In this document: positions 17,014 to 24,656 of the stretch, piece after piece
Layout of the letters: every line of letters begins with the position of its first letter
Numbering within the stretch: position 1 is the first letter of the stretch
Assembly: GCF_015547515.1 (NCBI RefSeq)
Contig: NZ_JADMVE010000004.1
Location: 310,001-374,000 of the forward strand
Origin: Eubacterium sp. 1001713B170207_170306_E7
GTDB taxonomy: Bacteria > Bacillota > Clostridia > Eubacteriales > Eubacteriaceae
Direction of reading: 5' to 3'
Length of the DNA: 64,000 bases
The notes under the pieces: generated by a model
The model's database searches: none
What the model saw: only the letters and a program-made list of their open reading frames with translations
What the model was told of the DNA's origin: nothing
Translations under genes and position numbers: made by a program

Positions 17014-17065
17014 TTCTTTTTCCATCCCTCATTCTATGTCAGAATGCCTTTCCATTTTTACTAGT

Positions 17066-17105
17066 TAAAAAGCCCTTTGGATTGTGACCAACGATCCAAA
17101 GGGCT
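17066..17105 (-). terminator. Terminator or attenuator between corrinoid and aconitase X genes
   Basis: A perfect 12-bp stem (AGCCCTTTGGAT / ATCCAAAGGGCT) with an 11-base loop, followed on the minus strand by TTTTTAAC. No separate promoter is visible for the aconitase X genes, so partial readthrough from the corrinoid gene is likely. Confidence 0.75.
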
Positions 17106-17148
17106 ATTATATATTTTTAGAAGGGTATATAACGAATCAGTTTTTATT

Positions 17149-17775
17149 TTAAGCAGTAACCATCTGTTTAGCGGTTTCGACAGCCTGAGAGGCTTCGGCA
17201 GCGTAGGTTGCGCCGATTTTTTCGCTGAATACAGGGGTTAACGGAGCTCCGCCTACCAGGTAGCAGGCATCAACACCAGCGTCTTTGCATCCGTTGATAA
17301 TTTCTTCCATAACCGTCATGGTGGTGGTTAACATTGCGGACATGGCAACAATATTGGCATTGTTTTCTTTCGCAGCAGCGATAAAATCTTCCGGCTTAGC
17401 GTCAACACCGAGGTCAACAATTTTGAAGCCAGCGCTTTCCAGCATCATAACAACCAGGTTTTTACCAATGTCATGGAGGTCGCCCTTAACGGTTCCGATA
17501 ACAATGGTTCCCAGTGTCGGAAGATCCGTGTCGGCGATCAGCGGTTTAACAATCGCCATACCAGCGTTCATGGCGCGTGCTGCCATTAAGACTTCGGGTA
17601 CGAACATTTCGCCGTTTTTAAATTTTTCGCCGACAACGTTCATACCGCTTAATAATCCATCGTTGATAATCGCAACTGGATCTGCCTTGTCAGCAACCAT
17701 GGCGTTGACTGCTTCTACAACGCCGCCTTCGTTACCGGCTACAACCAGTTCCCCAAGATTTGCTAAAGTACTCAT
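17149..17775 (-). CDS. Corrinoid protein (MttC/MtbC type), copy 2
   Basis: A 208-residue methyl carrier with helical cap and B12 domain; the histidine of GDLHDIGKNLVVMMLESAGF lies near residue 100 and GGAPLTP near 175. It is nearly collinear with the protein at 7845-8465, indicating recent duplication. No MttB gene shares its operon. Instead it follows PanB-type and opine-dehydrogenase-type genes, which is unusual: either it serves an MttB protein encoded elsewhere in the window or a methyl donor not yet recognised. AGGAG lies upstream of the ATG. Confidence 0.95.
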   Translation of the reverse strand: MSTLANLGELVVAGNEGGVVEAVNAMVADKADPVAIINDGLLSGMNVVGEKFKNGEMFVPEVLMAARAMNAGMAIVKPLIADTDLPTLGTIVIGTVKGDLHDIGKNLVVMMLESAGFKIVDLGVDAKPEDFIAAAKENNANIVAMSAMLTTTMTVMEEIINGCKDAGVDACYLVGGAPLTPVFSEKIGATYAAEASQAVETAKQMVTA

Positions 17776-17813
17776 ATTTTTCTCCTATTTTTCTTAATCA
17801 ATTTCCCAATGAT

Positions 17814-18665
17814 TTAGATTTCTTTTAATAATTTTTCGAGTTCGGCTGCTTCTTCATCAGCAATCACATAGGCGTGTTTGGAGTCATCCGGGAAAGCACC
17901 GCTTCTGACTTCTTCACAGTATGCTGTAAAGCCTTTTAACAGTTCGCCGCCAACATCGGCATATTTCTTAACGAATTTTGGTGTAAAGTCATCATAGTAG
18001 CCTACCATGTCTGCGTAGATCAAAAGCTGGCCGTCTGTGTAGGAGCCTGCGCCAATACCCAGTACCGGAATGCTTAATTTTTCAGTAATGGCTTTACCAA
18101 CAACTGCCGGAACACCTTCAACCAAGATAAAGGCTGCGCCTGCTTCTTCAATTTTGATGGCCTGTTTAACCAGCTCGATGGCAGCGTCTGCGCTCTTGCC
18201 CTGAGCCTTGTAGCCGCCCATCTGAGCAGCGAACTGAGGTGTCAGACCAATATGTCCCATGACTAAAATACCAACGTCAGCGATGGCTTTAATTCTTTCA
18301 CATACAGAGTCGGTGCCACCTTCTAATTTGATGGCGTCTACCAGAGATTCCTTGGTGAAACGGCCGGCATTGAAAACAGCTTCTTCATCTGAAATCTGAT
18401 AAGACATATAAGGCATGTCCCCAACAATAAAGGTGTTTGGCGCGCCGCGTCTTACAGCGGAGCAGTGTGCGATCATGTCGTCCATGGTTACAGGATAGGT
18501 GGTTTCGTGGCCCAGGGTAACCATACCCAGAGAGTCCCCTACCAGAATCATGTCAACGCCTGCACGTTCTTCATATTTAGCGGTCAGATAATCATAGCCT
18601 GTCAGATAAACGATCTTTTCGCCATCAGCGGCCATTCTTCTAAAATCGATAATACTTCTTTTCAC
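17814..18665 (-). CDS. panB: PanB family ketopantoate hydroxymethyltransferase
   Basis: A 283-residue member of the 3-methyl-2-oxobutanoate hydroxymethyltransferase family, which adds the C1 unit of methylene-tetrahydrofolate to a 2-oxoacid. The canonical active-site motifs are present: VGDSLGMV, GDMPYMSY, IKLEGGTDS, GHIGLTPQ, VEGVPAVV and LGIGAGSYTDGQ. The start is GTG, with AAGGAG upstream. No panC or panD is near. The gene lies between an opine dehydrogenase-type gene and a corrinoid protein gene under a sigma-54 promoter, so a catabolic or alternative role (for example removing hydroxymethyl from a hydroxylated 2-oxoacid) deserves thought. The family call is firm; the physiological role is not. 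Confidence 0.92.
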   Translation of the reverse strand: MKRSIIDFRRMAADGEKIVYLTGYDYLTAKYEERAGVDMILVGDSLGMVTLGHETTYPVTMDDMIAHCSAVRRGAPNTFIVGDMPYMSYQISDEEAVFNAGRFTKESLVDAIKLEGGTDSVCERIKAIADVGILVMGHIGLTPQFAAQMGGYKAQGKSADAAIELVKQAIKIEEAGAAFILVEGVPAVVGKAITEKLSIPVLGIGAGSYTDGQLLIYADMVGYYDDFTPKFVKKYADVGGELLKGFTAYCEEVRSGAFPDDSKHAYVIADEEAAELEKLLKEI

Positions 18666-18767
18666 GATAGTCTCCTTTTACTTTTTGAGTTTCACAACTT
18701 TCCCAAAGCTCTCAAAATTTTCCGGTATATAACATTTCTTTTTATTCTTTTCAAAAACAAGAGGGGG

Positions 18768-18789
18768 CCGGACAGCCGAAGCTGTCCGG
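18768..18789 (-). other. UUCG-capped hairpin in the opine dehydrogenase-PanB spacer
   Basis: On the minus-strand RNA CCGGACAGC, UUCG, GCUGUCCGG: a 9-bp stem closed by a very stable tetraloop. The T5 run comes 9 bases after the stem, so it may be a weak terminator or an mRNA-protecting structure. It sits inside the 169-bp gap between two genes of one operon. Confidence 0.6.
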
Positions 18790-18834
18790 TATGCTAATTA
18801 AGGGTTATTTATAATGTAAAGTTAATGAGGAAAT

Positions 18835-20049
18835 TTATTTTTCGCCTGTTCTTAAGTAGGTATTTAATTCTTCAACAGACATGCCGTCAATACCCAGGTA
18901 TTCTAAGGTATAGCCGTTTTCGGTTAAGTCTTTGCCGTGGATAGCGTTAGCCAGGTTGATCATAGAGTCAACAACTGGTGTGTCTACGCCTAATACATCA
19001 CCTAACTGCTGGTATACATAGCAGCCAACCGGGATATCTTCAGTGATGTAACGGTTATTCATGTCGAAGGGGCCGGTGCCGTACTGGATTGGATCCTGTT
19101 TGTCGAATGGAATTAAGTAATCAAGTCCCATGTATTCCTGGCCAAGAACATTTTCACGTGAGAAGAAGTGTTCTTTTTCATATGGCTGGATGCCAACGCC
19201 CAATTTTGCAGCTAAGTCACATTCTTCTTCATAGAAGGTGTACTGTACCTGAGAAATGGATGGGCAGTAAGCGTGAGAGTAGATGGAGAACTTATATTTG
19301 TCTTCGCCGAAGATGGTTCCGAAGTTTTCCATTGTGGATACACCAAGGATTGCGCCTGGGCAGTGGAGTACTGGGTTTACATTTGAGAAACCAGTATCTA
19401 ATACAGTATCGCCTGCTACTGCGCCGTCGCCATTGGTTACAGCGTCCATAGATGGTAAGTATTTGGAGCTTTCGATGAAGGCTTCTGTATCTGTTGCCGG
19501 CATTGCAGCACCACGAAGGGTGATTGCACGGTAGTATACTCTGATTTTATGTGTGATAACGCCACCAGGCATATCAACACGGCTGCCGTAGGTAGAAGAA
19601 GACCAGCCGCCGATGATAACTTTTGCGGTGCAGCCAGCTTCACGCATCATTTTGCGTAAGATTAAAGAACCATAGTTATCTGGGAAGATGTGGATAACCT
19701 GTCCGTCTTCCAGACATGGGATTAATTTTTCAAAGAAAGGTTTGTGACCGAAGGTAGGTGTTGCAACAACGATGATGCCTGCGCCCTTAACTGCTTCTGC
19801 TACATCAGTTGTTACCTTTTCCATTTTAGCAAAGCCTTCACGTTCAAAGCCGTACAGGTTGCACTGTTCGCCGTAGAATTTGATCCCGACTCTTTCAACA
19901 TTCTTTAATGTTTTTTCTGCGAAGGGCATCATGTCGCAAATTCTTACCTTTGCGCCGCCTAAAGCACAGTCCCCTGCAATCGCTTTACCAACACCGCCAG
20001 CGCCCAACACCGCGATTGGTTTGTCTTTTAAATAACTCATATCTGCCAT
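18835..20049 (-). CDS. Opine (octopine/nopaline) dehydrogenase family protein
   Basis: A 404-residue NAD(P)-dependent dehydrogenase. The N-terminal Rossmann domain has IAVLGAGGVGKAIAGDCAL, and the C-terminal half has the octopine-dehydrogenase fold landmarks (VNPVLHCPGAILGV near residue 210, YSHAYCPSISQVQY). Such enzymes interconvert an N-(carboxyalkyl) amino acid with an amino acid plus a 2-oxoacid. The start at MADMSYL is chosen because AAGGAG lies 10 bases before it; 52 upstream codons are open but include the promoter. It is first in the PanB/corrinoid/aconitase X operon. The substrate is unknown; a 2-oxoacid product could feed the PanB protein. Confidence 0.85.
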   Translation of the reverse strand: MADMSYLKDKPIAVLGAGGVGKAIAGDCALGGAKVRICDMMPFAEKTLKNVERVGIKFYGEQCNLYGFEREGFAKMEKVTTDVAEAVKGAGIIVVATPTFGHKPFFEKLIPCLEDGQVIHIFPDNYGSLILRKMMREAGCTAKVIIGGWSSSTYGSRVDMPGGVITHKIRVYYRAITLRGAAMPATDTEAFIESSKYLPSMDAVTNGDGAVAGDTVLDTGFSNVNPVLHCPGAILGVSTMENFGTIFGEDKYKFSIYSHAYCPSISQVQYTFYEEECDLAAKLGVGIQPYEKEHFFSRENVLGQEYMGLDYLIPFDKQDPIQYGTGPFDMNNRYITEDIPVGCYVYQQLGDVLGVDTPVVDSMINLANAIHGKDLTENGYTLEYLGIDGMSVEELNTYLRTGEK

Positions 20050-20121
20050 TGTTTTCATTCTCCTTTTTTGTTCCTTTGGATTTTCTTTTACTTTTTTAAT
20101 TTGTGTGATGCCATTATATAA

Positions 20122-20138
20122 CGCAATATGCGTGCCAA
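20122..20138 (-). promoter_or_regulatory. Sigma-54 (-24/-12) promoter for the opine dehydrogenase-PanB-corrinoid operon
   Basis: On the minus strand TTGGCAC, five bases, TTGCG, with GG and GC 12 bp apart. It lies about 75 bp before the ATG of the dehydrogenase gene. Confidence 0.85.
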
Positions 20139-20139
20139 A

Positions 20140-20577
20140 ATAAAAGAAGCTCCAAAAGATTTTTATTTTTTTGTAAAAAGCCTGTTTTAGCCGTTTTCCG
20201 GGCACTCTCCCCAGATCAAAGGATTTTTACCAAAAATTAAAACCGCAAATTTTTTTGCTCTTTTTGATGAATTTCGGCTTTTTTTTCACAAAAACCTTTG
20301 TTTTACGGCGATTTAAAGCCATTTCAAAAAACGTGTAATCGGTTTTTGCACATGCATATTTTTTTGCATCACCTGTCAGCTTTTGGAAATTGACCAAAAA
20401 CAGACCCCTTATTTTTCGGTAAAAAGCACTAAAAAGGACGCTTATTTTATTAAAAATCCGAAAAAGCCAGTCTTTTCTCATTGCGATTTATTTGATAGAG
20501 TAAAATTTAGCCTTCTTTTTGGACTGCATCGGACCGATCCGGCCAAAAAAGACGCCAAAATATGGAATGATTTATGG
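20140..20577. other. AT-rich gene-free spacer
   Basis: Long A and T tracts and no coding region that looks real on either strand. By analogy with the other sigma-54 loci, an activator-binding site for the promoter at 20122-20138 should lie here, but no clear repeat or palindrome stands out. Confidence 0.5.
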
Positions 20578-20606
20578 TTGACAATCGAAATCATTCTCGT
20601 TAAAAT
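20578..20606 (+). promoter_or_regulatory. Sigma-70 promoter with Fur-box-like spacer before the polyferredoxin gene
   Basis: TTGACA, 17 bp, TAAAAT. The spacer and edges (GACAATCGAAATCATTCTC) match 14 of 19 positions of the Fur consensus GATAATGATAATCATTATC by eye. The start codon is about 80 bp downstream. The promoter call is strong; the Fur/PerR-type control is a suggestion. Confidence 0.65.
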
Positions 20607-20684
20607 TAAGGTAGAACAAATATTGGGGAACGGATCCTTTGTAGGCTGCAATCTCAAAGATCCGAGAGAAGGAGTATCATCATT

Positions 20685-21080
20685 ATGAAAAAACTTAAAG
20701 TAACCGATCAGTCGCTCTGCATGAACTGTCTGGCCTGCGAATGGGCCTGTTCAACCGCTTTCTATAAAGACAGAGCGTATGGTCATGATTTATCCTGTAT
20801 TAAGGTTGACGTAAAAGATAACGGCGACCTGAAAACCAAGGTCTGTGTGCAGTGCGGCAAATGTGCCAAAAACTGCGAAGCCGGCGCGATCTCCCAGAAT
20901 CCTAAGGGCGTCTACATGATCAACAAAAAGCTTTGCACAAACTGCGGCAAATGCGTTGAGGTTTGTCCTTTCGGTCTCATTGTCAAAGCTGAAGATAAAG
21001 ACAGCCCGTCCAAATGTATTGCCTGCGGCATCTGCGCTAAAGCATGCCCGATGGATATCCTGGAAATTGTCGAAAGCTAA
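20685..21080 (+). CDS. Polyferredoxin-like 4Fe-4S protein
   Basis: A 131-residue electron-transfer protein with several cysteine motifs: CMNCLACEWAC near residue 13, CVQCGKCAKNC near 54, CTNCGKCVEVCP near 84 and CIACGICAKACP near 108, enough for about four [4Fe-4S] clusters. Similar small proteins (HycB/CooF/DMSOR-B like) shuttle electrons between oxidoreductases. It is monocistronic, with AAGGAG before the ATG and a terminator after the stop. Lying among corrinoid genes, it could supply low-potential electrons for corrinoid reactivation, but no partner oxidoreductase is adjacent, so this is inference. Confidence 0.92.
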   Translation: MKKLKVTDQSLCMNCLACEWACSTAFYKDRAYGHDLSCIKVDVKDNGDLKTKVCVQCGKCAKNCEAGAISQNPKGVYMINKKLCTNCGKCVEVCPFGLIVKAEDKDSPSKCIACGICAKACPMDILEIVES

Positions 21081-21115
21081 GAACGCTTTCTTTTAAAAAG
21101 TCAAATTCGATCCAT

Positions 21116-21152
21116 AAAAACGCTGTTTTCTTTTATTGAAAACGGCGTTTTT
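21116..21152 (+). terminator. Terminator of the polyferredoxin gene
   Basis: AAAACGC-T-GTTTTC, a 7-base loop, and GAAAAC-G-GCGTTTTT: a long stem with one T-G pair ending in a T-run. Confidence 0.85.
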
Positions 21153-21162
21153 AATTGCCAGA

Positions 21163-21196
21163 AAACAAAAAAGAAGACCGTGGGTGTCCGGTCTTC
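21163..21196 (-). terminator. Terminator of the MttB copy 3 operon
   Basis: GAAGACCG, 8 bases, CGGTCTTC, followed on the minus strand by TTTTTTGTTTTC. It lies about 60 bp after the methyltransferase stop codon. Confidence 0.85.
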
Positions 21197-21257
21197 TCTG
21201 TACTAGTCATATTGAGGGAGTCAATTATTTCTAGCATCGTTTAGGCAAACAAGTTTT

Positions 21258-22661
21258 TCAGTCTGCATTCCACTCCTGCGGAATGTATTTTTCTAATATT
21301 TTTTTCTGGAAGTCGGCTAATTCAGGGAGTTTATAATGGCCGATTCGTTCTTCTACCATGTCAGCGGCCAATGACTCGACGCTTTTCGCGCCGTCCTTCA
21401 GCCAGTTTTGTGTCGTTTCCCGGTTCGCCAGCTTCGGCAGCATGAACTCTTCCCGGTAAATCTTCGGTGTCCGTTTGTTGATATAGCTTCCGCCTGGTCC
21501 GGCCTTGGCAATTTCCTCAACCATCATATGCTTGTCATCCACTTCAAAGCCCTTAAACTGGCGCTTGATGCTCATGGCTGTCTCTTCATCCAGGACCAGC
21601 TTCTCAAAGCTGATGGTGTTGTAGGTATCCAAAATGCCGCAGGCATGGATGATAAAGTCAATGCCCGCTCCGTAGGTTGCAAAGAGGTTCATGGCCGTTT
21701 CCTTGCCGGCCTGGTAATCCACGGCTTTGGCGTCTGTGAGCCCGCCGCCGGCCCGTACCGGCAGATGGTAATAATTGGCAATCTCCTTGGCATAGTAAAC
21801 AAACAGTGGTGTCTCGGCGCCGCCGATGGCCATGGAGATCACCTTCAGGTCGCCGCTTACGGCAGGGAGTCCGTAAACGACCGGGGTGCCCGGGTTCACC
21901 AGCTGTGCCAGCGTAATGCCGGCCAGCACACCGGCATTGTTGGACACCACGGTTCCGGCGATGCTCGGCGGCAGCGTGACGCCCGGAAAACCGCCCTCGG
22001 CCACAACAACAGCCTGTCCGGCCCTGGCGTAGGCGATGAGCGCCTCGCACATGGCCGTGCTGATGCCCAGAGGCGACATCACATTGATCAGTCCGGCCAC
22101 CAGCGGCGTCTGGTCATGGACATCATAGAAGTCCTGAACCATCCGGATACTCATCTCGGCTGCCTCTTTCCCATCAACCATGCCCATGACCGGCTTGGTA
22201 TGGTATTTTAAAGCAGTGGCCATCTGGTAGCCGCGGCGGATATCCCTTGGTACGGCCACCGGCTCCATTACATTCGGATTTCCGGCATCCAGCACCGTGC
22301 TGCTCTCATGCAGCTTTGTCACATCCACGAGGTCCTGAGGCACAATATCCTCAATCTTTCCTTTTTTCAGGCGGTAGATCGGCCCGTAACACGGAACCGA
22401 CACGCTGCTGCCATCTCCGATGACAACGCTTTTCTCACGCCCTTTCCACTCAAACTGGGACGGCGCAGCCGCCAGAGCCTTTTCAAGCATATCCGCTTCA
22501 ATAAAAACGGTATTGCCGCTTACCCTGGCGCCATGCTCCTTGAAAATGCGAAGCGCCTCCTCTTCATGAAAATTCACACCGACATTTTTCAGAACATCCA
22601 GCGTCGCTTCATGAATTTTGTCAAGCTCTTCCTTTTCTGCAAAATTAAATCTTAATCTCAT
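21258..22661 (-). CDS. MttB superfamily (non-pyrrolysine) corrinoid methyltransferase, copy 3
   Basis: A 467-residue COG5598 protein, the shortest of the six here, with no amber codon. Landmarks are VPCYGPIYRLKKGKIED, AGLINVMSPLGIST, GTPVVYGLPAVSGDLKV, RAGGGLTDAKAVDYQAG and AKAGPGGSYINKRTPKIYR. It should demethylate a quaternary amine onto a corrinoid protein. It lies 21 bp after the BCCT gene in a two-gene operon driven by a sigma-54 promoter, which pairs transporter and enzyme for one substrate. No corrinoid protein is in the operon, so one must act in trans (17149 and 7845 are the nearest). The RAGGGLTDAK region is shared with copy 4. Confidence 0.94.
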   Translation of the reverse strand: MRLRFNFAEKEELDKIHEATLDVLKNVGVNFHEEEALRIFKEHGARVSGNTVFIEADMLEKALAAAPSQFEWKGREKSVVIGDGSSVSVPCYGPIYRLKKGKIEDIVPQDLVDVTKLHESSTVLDAGNPNVMEPVAVPRDIRRGYQMATALKYHTKPVMGMVDGKEAAEMSIRMVQDFYDVHDQTPLVAGLINVMSPLGISTAMCEALIAYARAGQAVVVAEGGFPGVTLPPSIAGTVVSNNAGVLAGITLAQLVNPGTPVVYGLPAVSGDLKVISMAIGGAETPLFVYYAKEIANYYHLPVRAGGGLTDAKAVDYQAGKETAMNLFATYGAGIDFIIHACGILDTYNTISFEKLVLDEETAMSIKRQFKGFEVDDKHMMVEEIAKAGPGGSYINKRTPKIYREEFMLPKLANRETTQNWLKDGAKSVESLAADMVEERIGHYKLPELADFQKKILEKYIPQEWNAD

Positions 22662-22682
22662 TTTCTCATTCCACCTAGTCCA

Positions 22683-24329
22683 TTAAATATTTTCAGTCTT
22701 TTCTTTTTTGGCTGTGCGCAGCGCTTTTTTAGCCGCAAGCGCTTTTGCCTTTTCTTCCATAATATACCTTCTGCTGTTAATCTTCTGCAGATCAATGGTT
22801 CCTTCCATTTCTTCCTGCTTCAATGACTTGACCATTGAAATAATCATCAGAACCATCACAATCATAATGACAATCGACGCCACAACCGAAGACAGCTGCA
22901 GACTCTGGATCTGTCCTTTACCGACAAGAATCATGGTAATGGCCAGCGCGGCGATCGAAATCGCCCAAACCGCTCTTAACGGTTTAGAAGGTGTTGTCGG
23001 ATTCTGGTCTTCCTTGGTCGATACCTGAGCACAGACATATGAGAAAGAGTCAACCGTTGTTGCCAGGAACAGGAAGATTAAAATCAGGAACAGCACTGCC
23101 AGAATCTGTCCGAGGGGCAGATGCGACAGCATGGTGAAGACTACCGACTGGGTGCCCATGTCATTCATGGAAGCTACCAGCCCCAGATTCTGGAACATTT
23201 CCTGGAAAATGGCGGTACCGCCAAAGGTTGCAAACCACAGCCAGGTGGCGATCGGCGCTGCGCCCAAGTGAACCAGTACGATTTCTTTCAGGGTACGTCC
23301 GCGTGAGATGTCCGCTACAAAAAGGCCGGTTGACGGTGCGGAAGCGATCCACCACGCCCAGTAGAAAATAGTCCAGCCCTGGGCAAAGCCCGTCTGGTCA
23401 ATACTGTCCGTCCATAAGGCCATCGGGAAAAAGTTTCCGATCATGTCGCCCAGAGAGCTGCTCATAGTATTTAAAATAAAAGCGGTCGGTCCAACAATAA
23501 AGACAACGACACAGACAAGAATACAGAGCGGAATGTTCAGATTACTGAGAATCTTGATCCCCTTGTCAATCCCGCTGACCGCACTCGTGGTAAATAAGGC
23601 AGCCCAGGCGATGGCGATAATGATGTAGGTCAGGTTGTTTTCCGGAATCCCGAAAAGTGAGAACAGCCCAGACGCCAGCTGAAGGATACCAAGCCCTGTG
23701 GCTGTGGTAACGCCGCCGACAACACCATATACCAGAAAACCGTCAAGAATACGGAAGCCCCTAGTCTTTACCTTATCGCCAAAGATCGGTTCCAGCACAC
23801 GGCTGAAAAACGGCGGCATTCCTTTTCTGAACATAAAGTAACCCATGGTAACCCCAACGACCATGTAAATGGCCCATGGAACCCAGCCCCAGTGGAAAAA
23901 TGCCTGTGCCAGCGCTCTCACAGCGGATTCCGCTGTATTCGGCTCCATGCCCATCGGCGGTGTCTGTAAAAAGCTCAGGGGCTCAGCCGCTCCCCAGAAT
24001 ACCAAGCCAACGCCATAGCCGCAGGCAATGATCATGGCAAACCATGAGAAGAAGGAATGCTGCGGTTTCTCATCATCCTTCCCTATCTTTACATTCCGGT
24101 AAGGTCCAAAGGCCAGCCAGAGACAGAAGCCCAGGAACACCAGTCCCAGCATCAGGTAAACCCAGCCAAAGCCATTGGTCAGGAAATTAAAAATAACACT
24201 AATCGCGTCTCCCATTCCTGTCGGGTCAATTAAGGCCCAGGCCATCAGAGCGGCCAGGATGGAAAGCGCTGGCAGGGCAACCCACCAGTCAATCTGCTTC
24301 AGCCAACTTACTTTTTTCTTTTCGTCCAT
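22683..24329 (-). CDS. BCCT family betaine/carnitine/choline transporter
   Basis: A 548-residue transporter with twelve predicted membrane helices and a basic C-terminal tail. The BCCT signature is complete (GWTIFYWAWWIASAP followed by ISRGRTLKE near residue 330), unlike the other two BCCT proteins in the window. That supports a classical quaternary-amine binding site. GGAG precedes the ATG. It is the first gene of an operon with MttB copy 3, so it likely imports that enzyme's substrate. Confidence 0.95.
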   Translation of the reverse strand: MDEKKKVSWLKQIDWWVALPALSILAALMAWALIDPTGMGDAISVIFNFLTNGFGWVYLMLGLVFLGFCLWLAFGPYRNVKIGKDDEKPQHSFFSWFAMIIACGYGVGLVFWGAAEPLSFLQTPPMGMEPNTAESAVRALAQAFFHWGWVPWAIYMVVGVTMGYFMFRKGMPPFFSRVLEPIFGDKVKTRGFRILDGFLVYGVVGGVTTATGLGILQLASGLFSLFGIPENNLTYIIIAIAWAALFTTSAVSGIDKGIKILSNLNIPLCILVCVVVFIVGPTAFILNTMSSSLGDMIGNFFPMALWTDSIDQTGFAQGWTIFYWAWWIASAPSTGLFVADISRGRTLKEIVLVHLGAAPIATWLWFATFGGTAIFQEMFQNLGLVASMNDMGTQSVVFTMLSHLPLGQILAVLFLILIFLFLATTVDSFSYVCAQVSTKEDQNPTTPSKPLRAVWAISIAALAITMILVGKGQIQSLQLSSVVASIVIMIVMVLMIISMVKSLKQEEMEGTIDLQKINSRRYIMEEKAKALAAKKALRTAKKEKTENI

Positions 24330-24425
24330 TTTTTCTCTCCTCTTACAAAATTTTCATCTGCGATACCGCCTCGTGTCCCCCCTTCAGCGGTAATTGCCAG
24401 CAGAATGAATCTCGATTTTATATAA

Positions 24426-24442
24426 AGCAAGATCAATGCCAA
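24426..24442 (-). promoter_or_regulatory. Sigma-54 promoter for the BCCT-MttB copy 3 operon
   Basis: On the minus strand TTGGCAT, five bases, TTGCTT, GG to GC 12 bp. It lies about 100 bp upstream of the BCCT start codon. Confidence 0.82.
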
Positions 24443-24445
24443 AAC

Positions 24446-24509
24446 AGAAATGGCTTAAAACAGCCATTTCTAAGGGTTTCATAAAATGCACCGCATATTT
24501 TTTATGCGG
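24446..24509. promoter_or_regulatory. Two palindromes between divergent sigma-54 promoters
   Basis: AGAAATGGCT-TAAAAC-AGCCATTTCT (24446-24471) is a perfect 10+6+10 palindrome, and CCGCATA-TTTTT-TATGCGG (24491-24509) is a perfect 7+5+7 one. Both fall between the divergent promoters at 24426 and 24609 and are candidate sites for the activator encoded next door. Confidence 0.6.
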
Positions 24510-24608
24510 CTTTTATACCCTCCTTTTCTTAAAAGTCCCTTAATCTGCAAAGAAACAGGGCGTGCAAAATAATTTTGCCAGCATAATTTTTTTGCGCGTC
24601 GCATCAAT

Positions 24609-24626
24609 TTGGTATGAATATTGCAT
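24609..24626 (+). promoter_or_regulatory. Sigma-54 promoter for the activator gene at 24657
   Basis: TTTGGTAT, five bases, TTGCAT, GG (24611) to GC (24623) 12 bp. The start codon is about 30 bp downstream, so the activator gene appears to be sigma-54 dependent and possibly self-regulated. Confidence 0.75.
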
Positions 24627-24656
24627 TAAATATAAGGATAAGATTGGAGTGATTTT

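Noticed and set aside
20227-20688. Open frames on both strands before the polyferredoxin gene
   Set aside because: They are rich in Lys/Phe from A and T tracts, overlap the promoter and the start of the ferredoxin gene, and look like no known protein.
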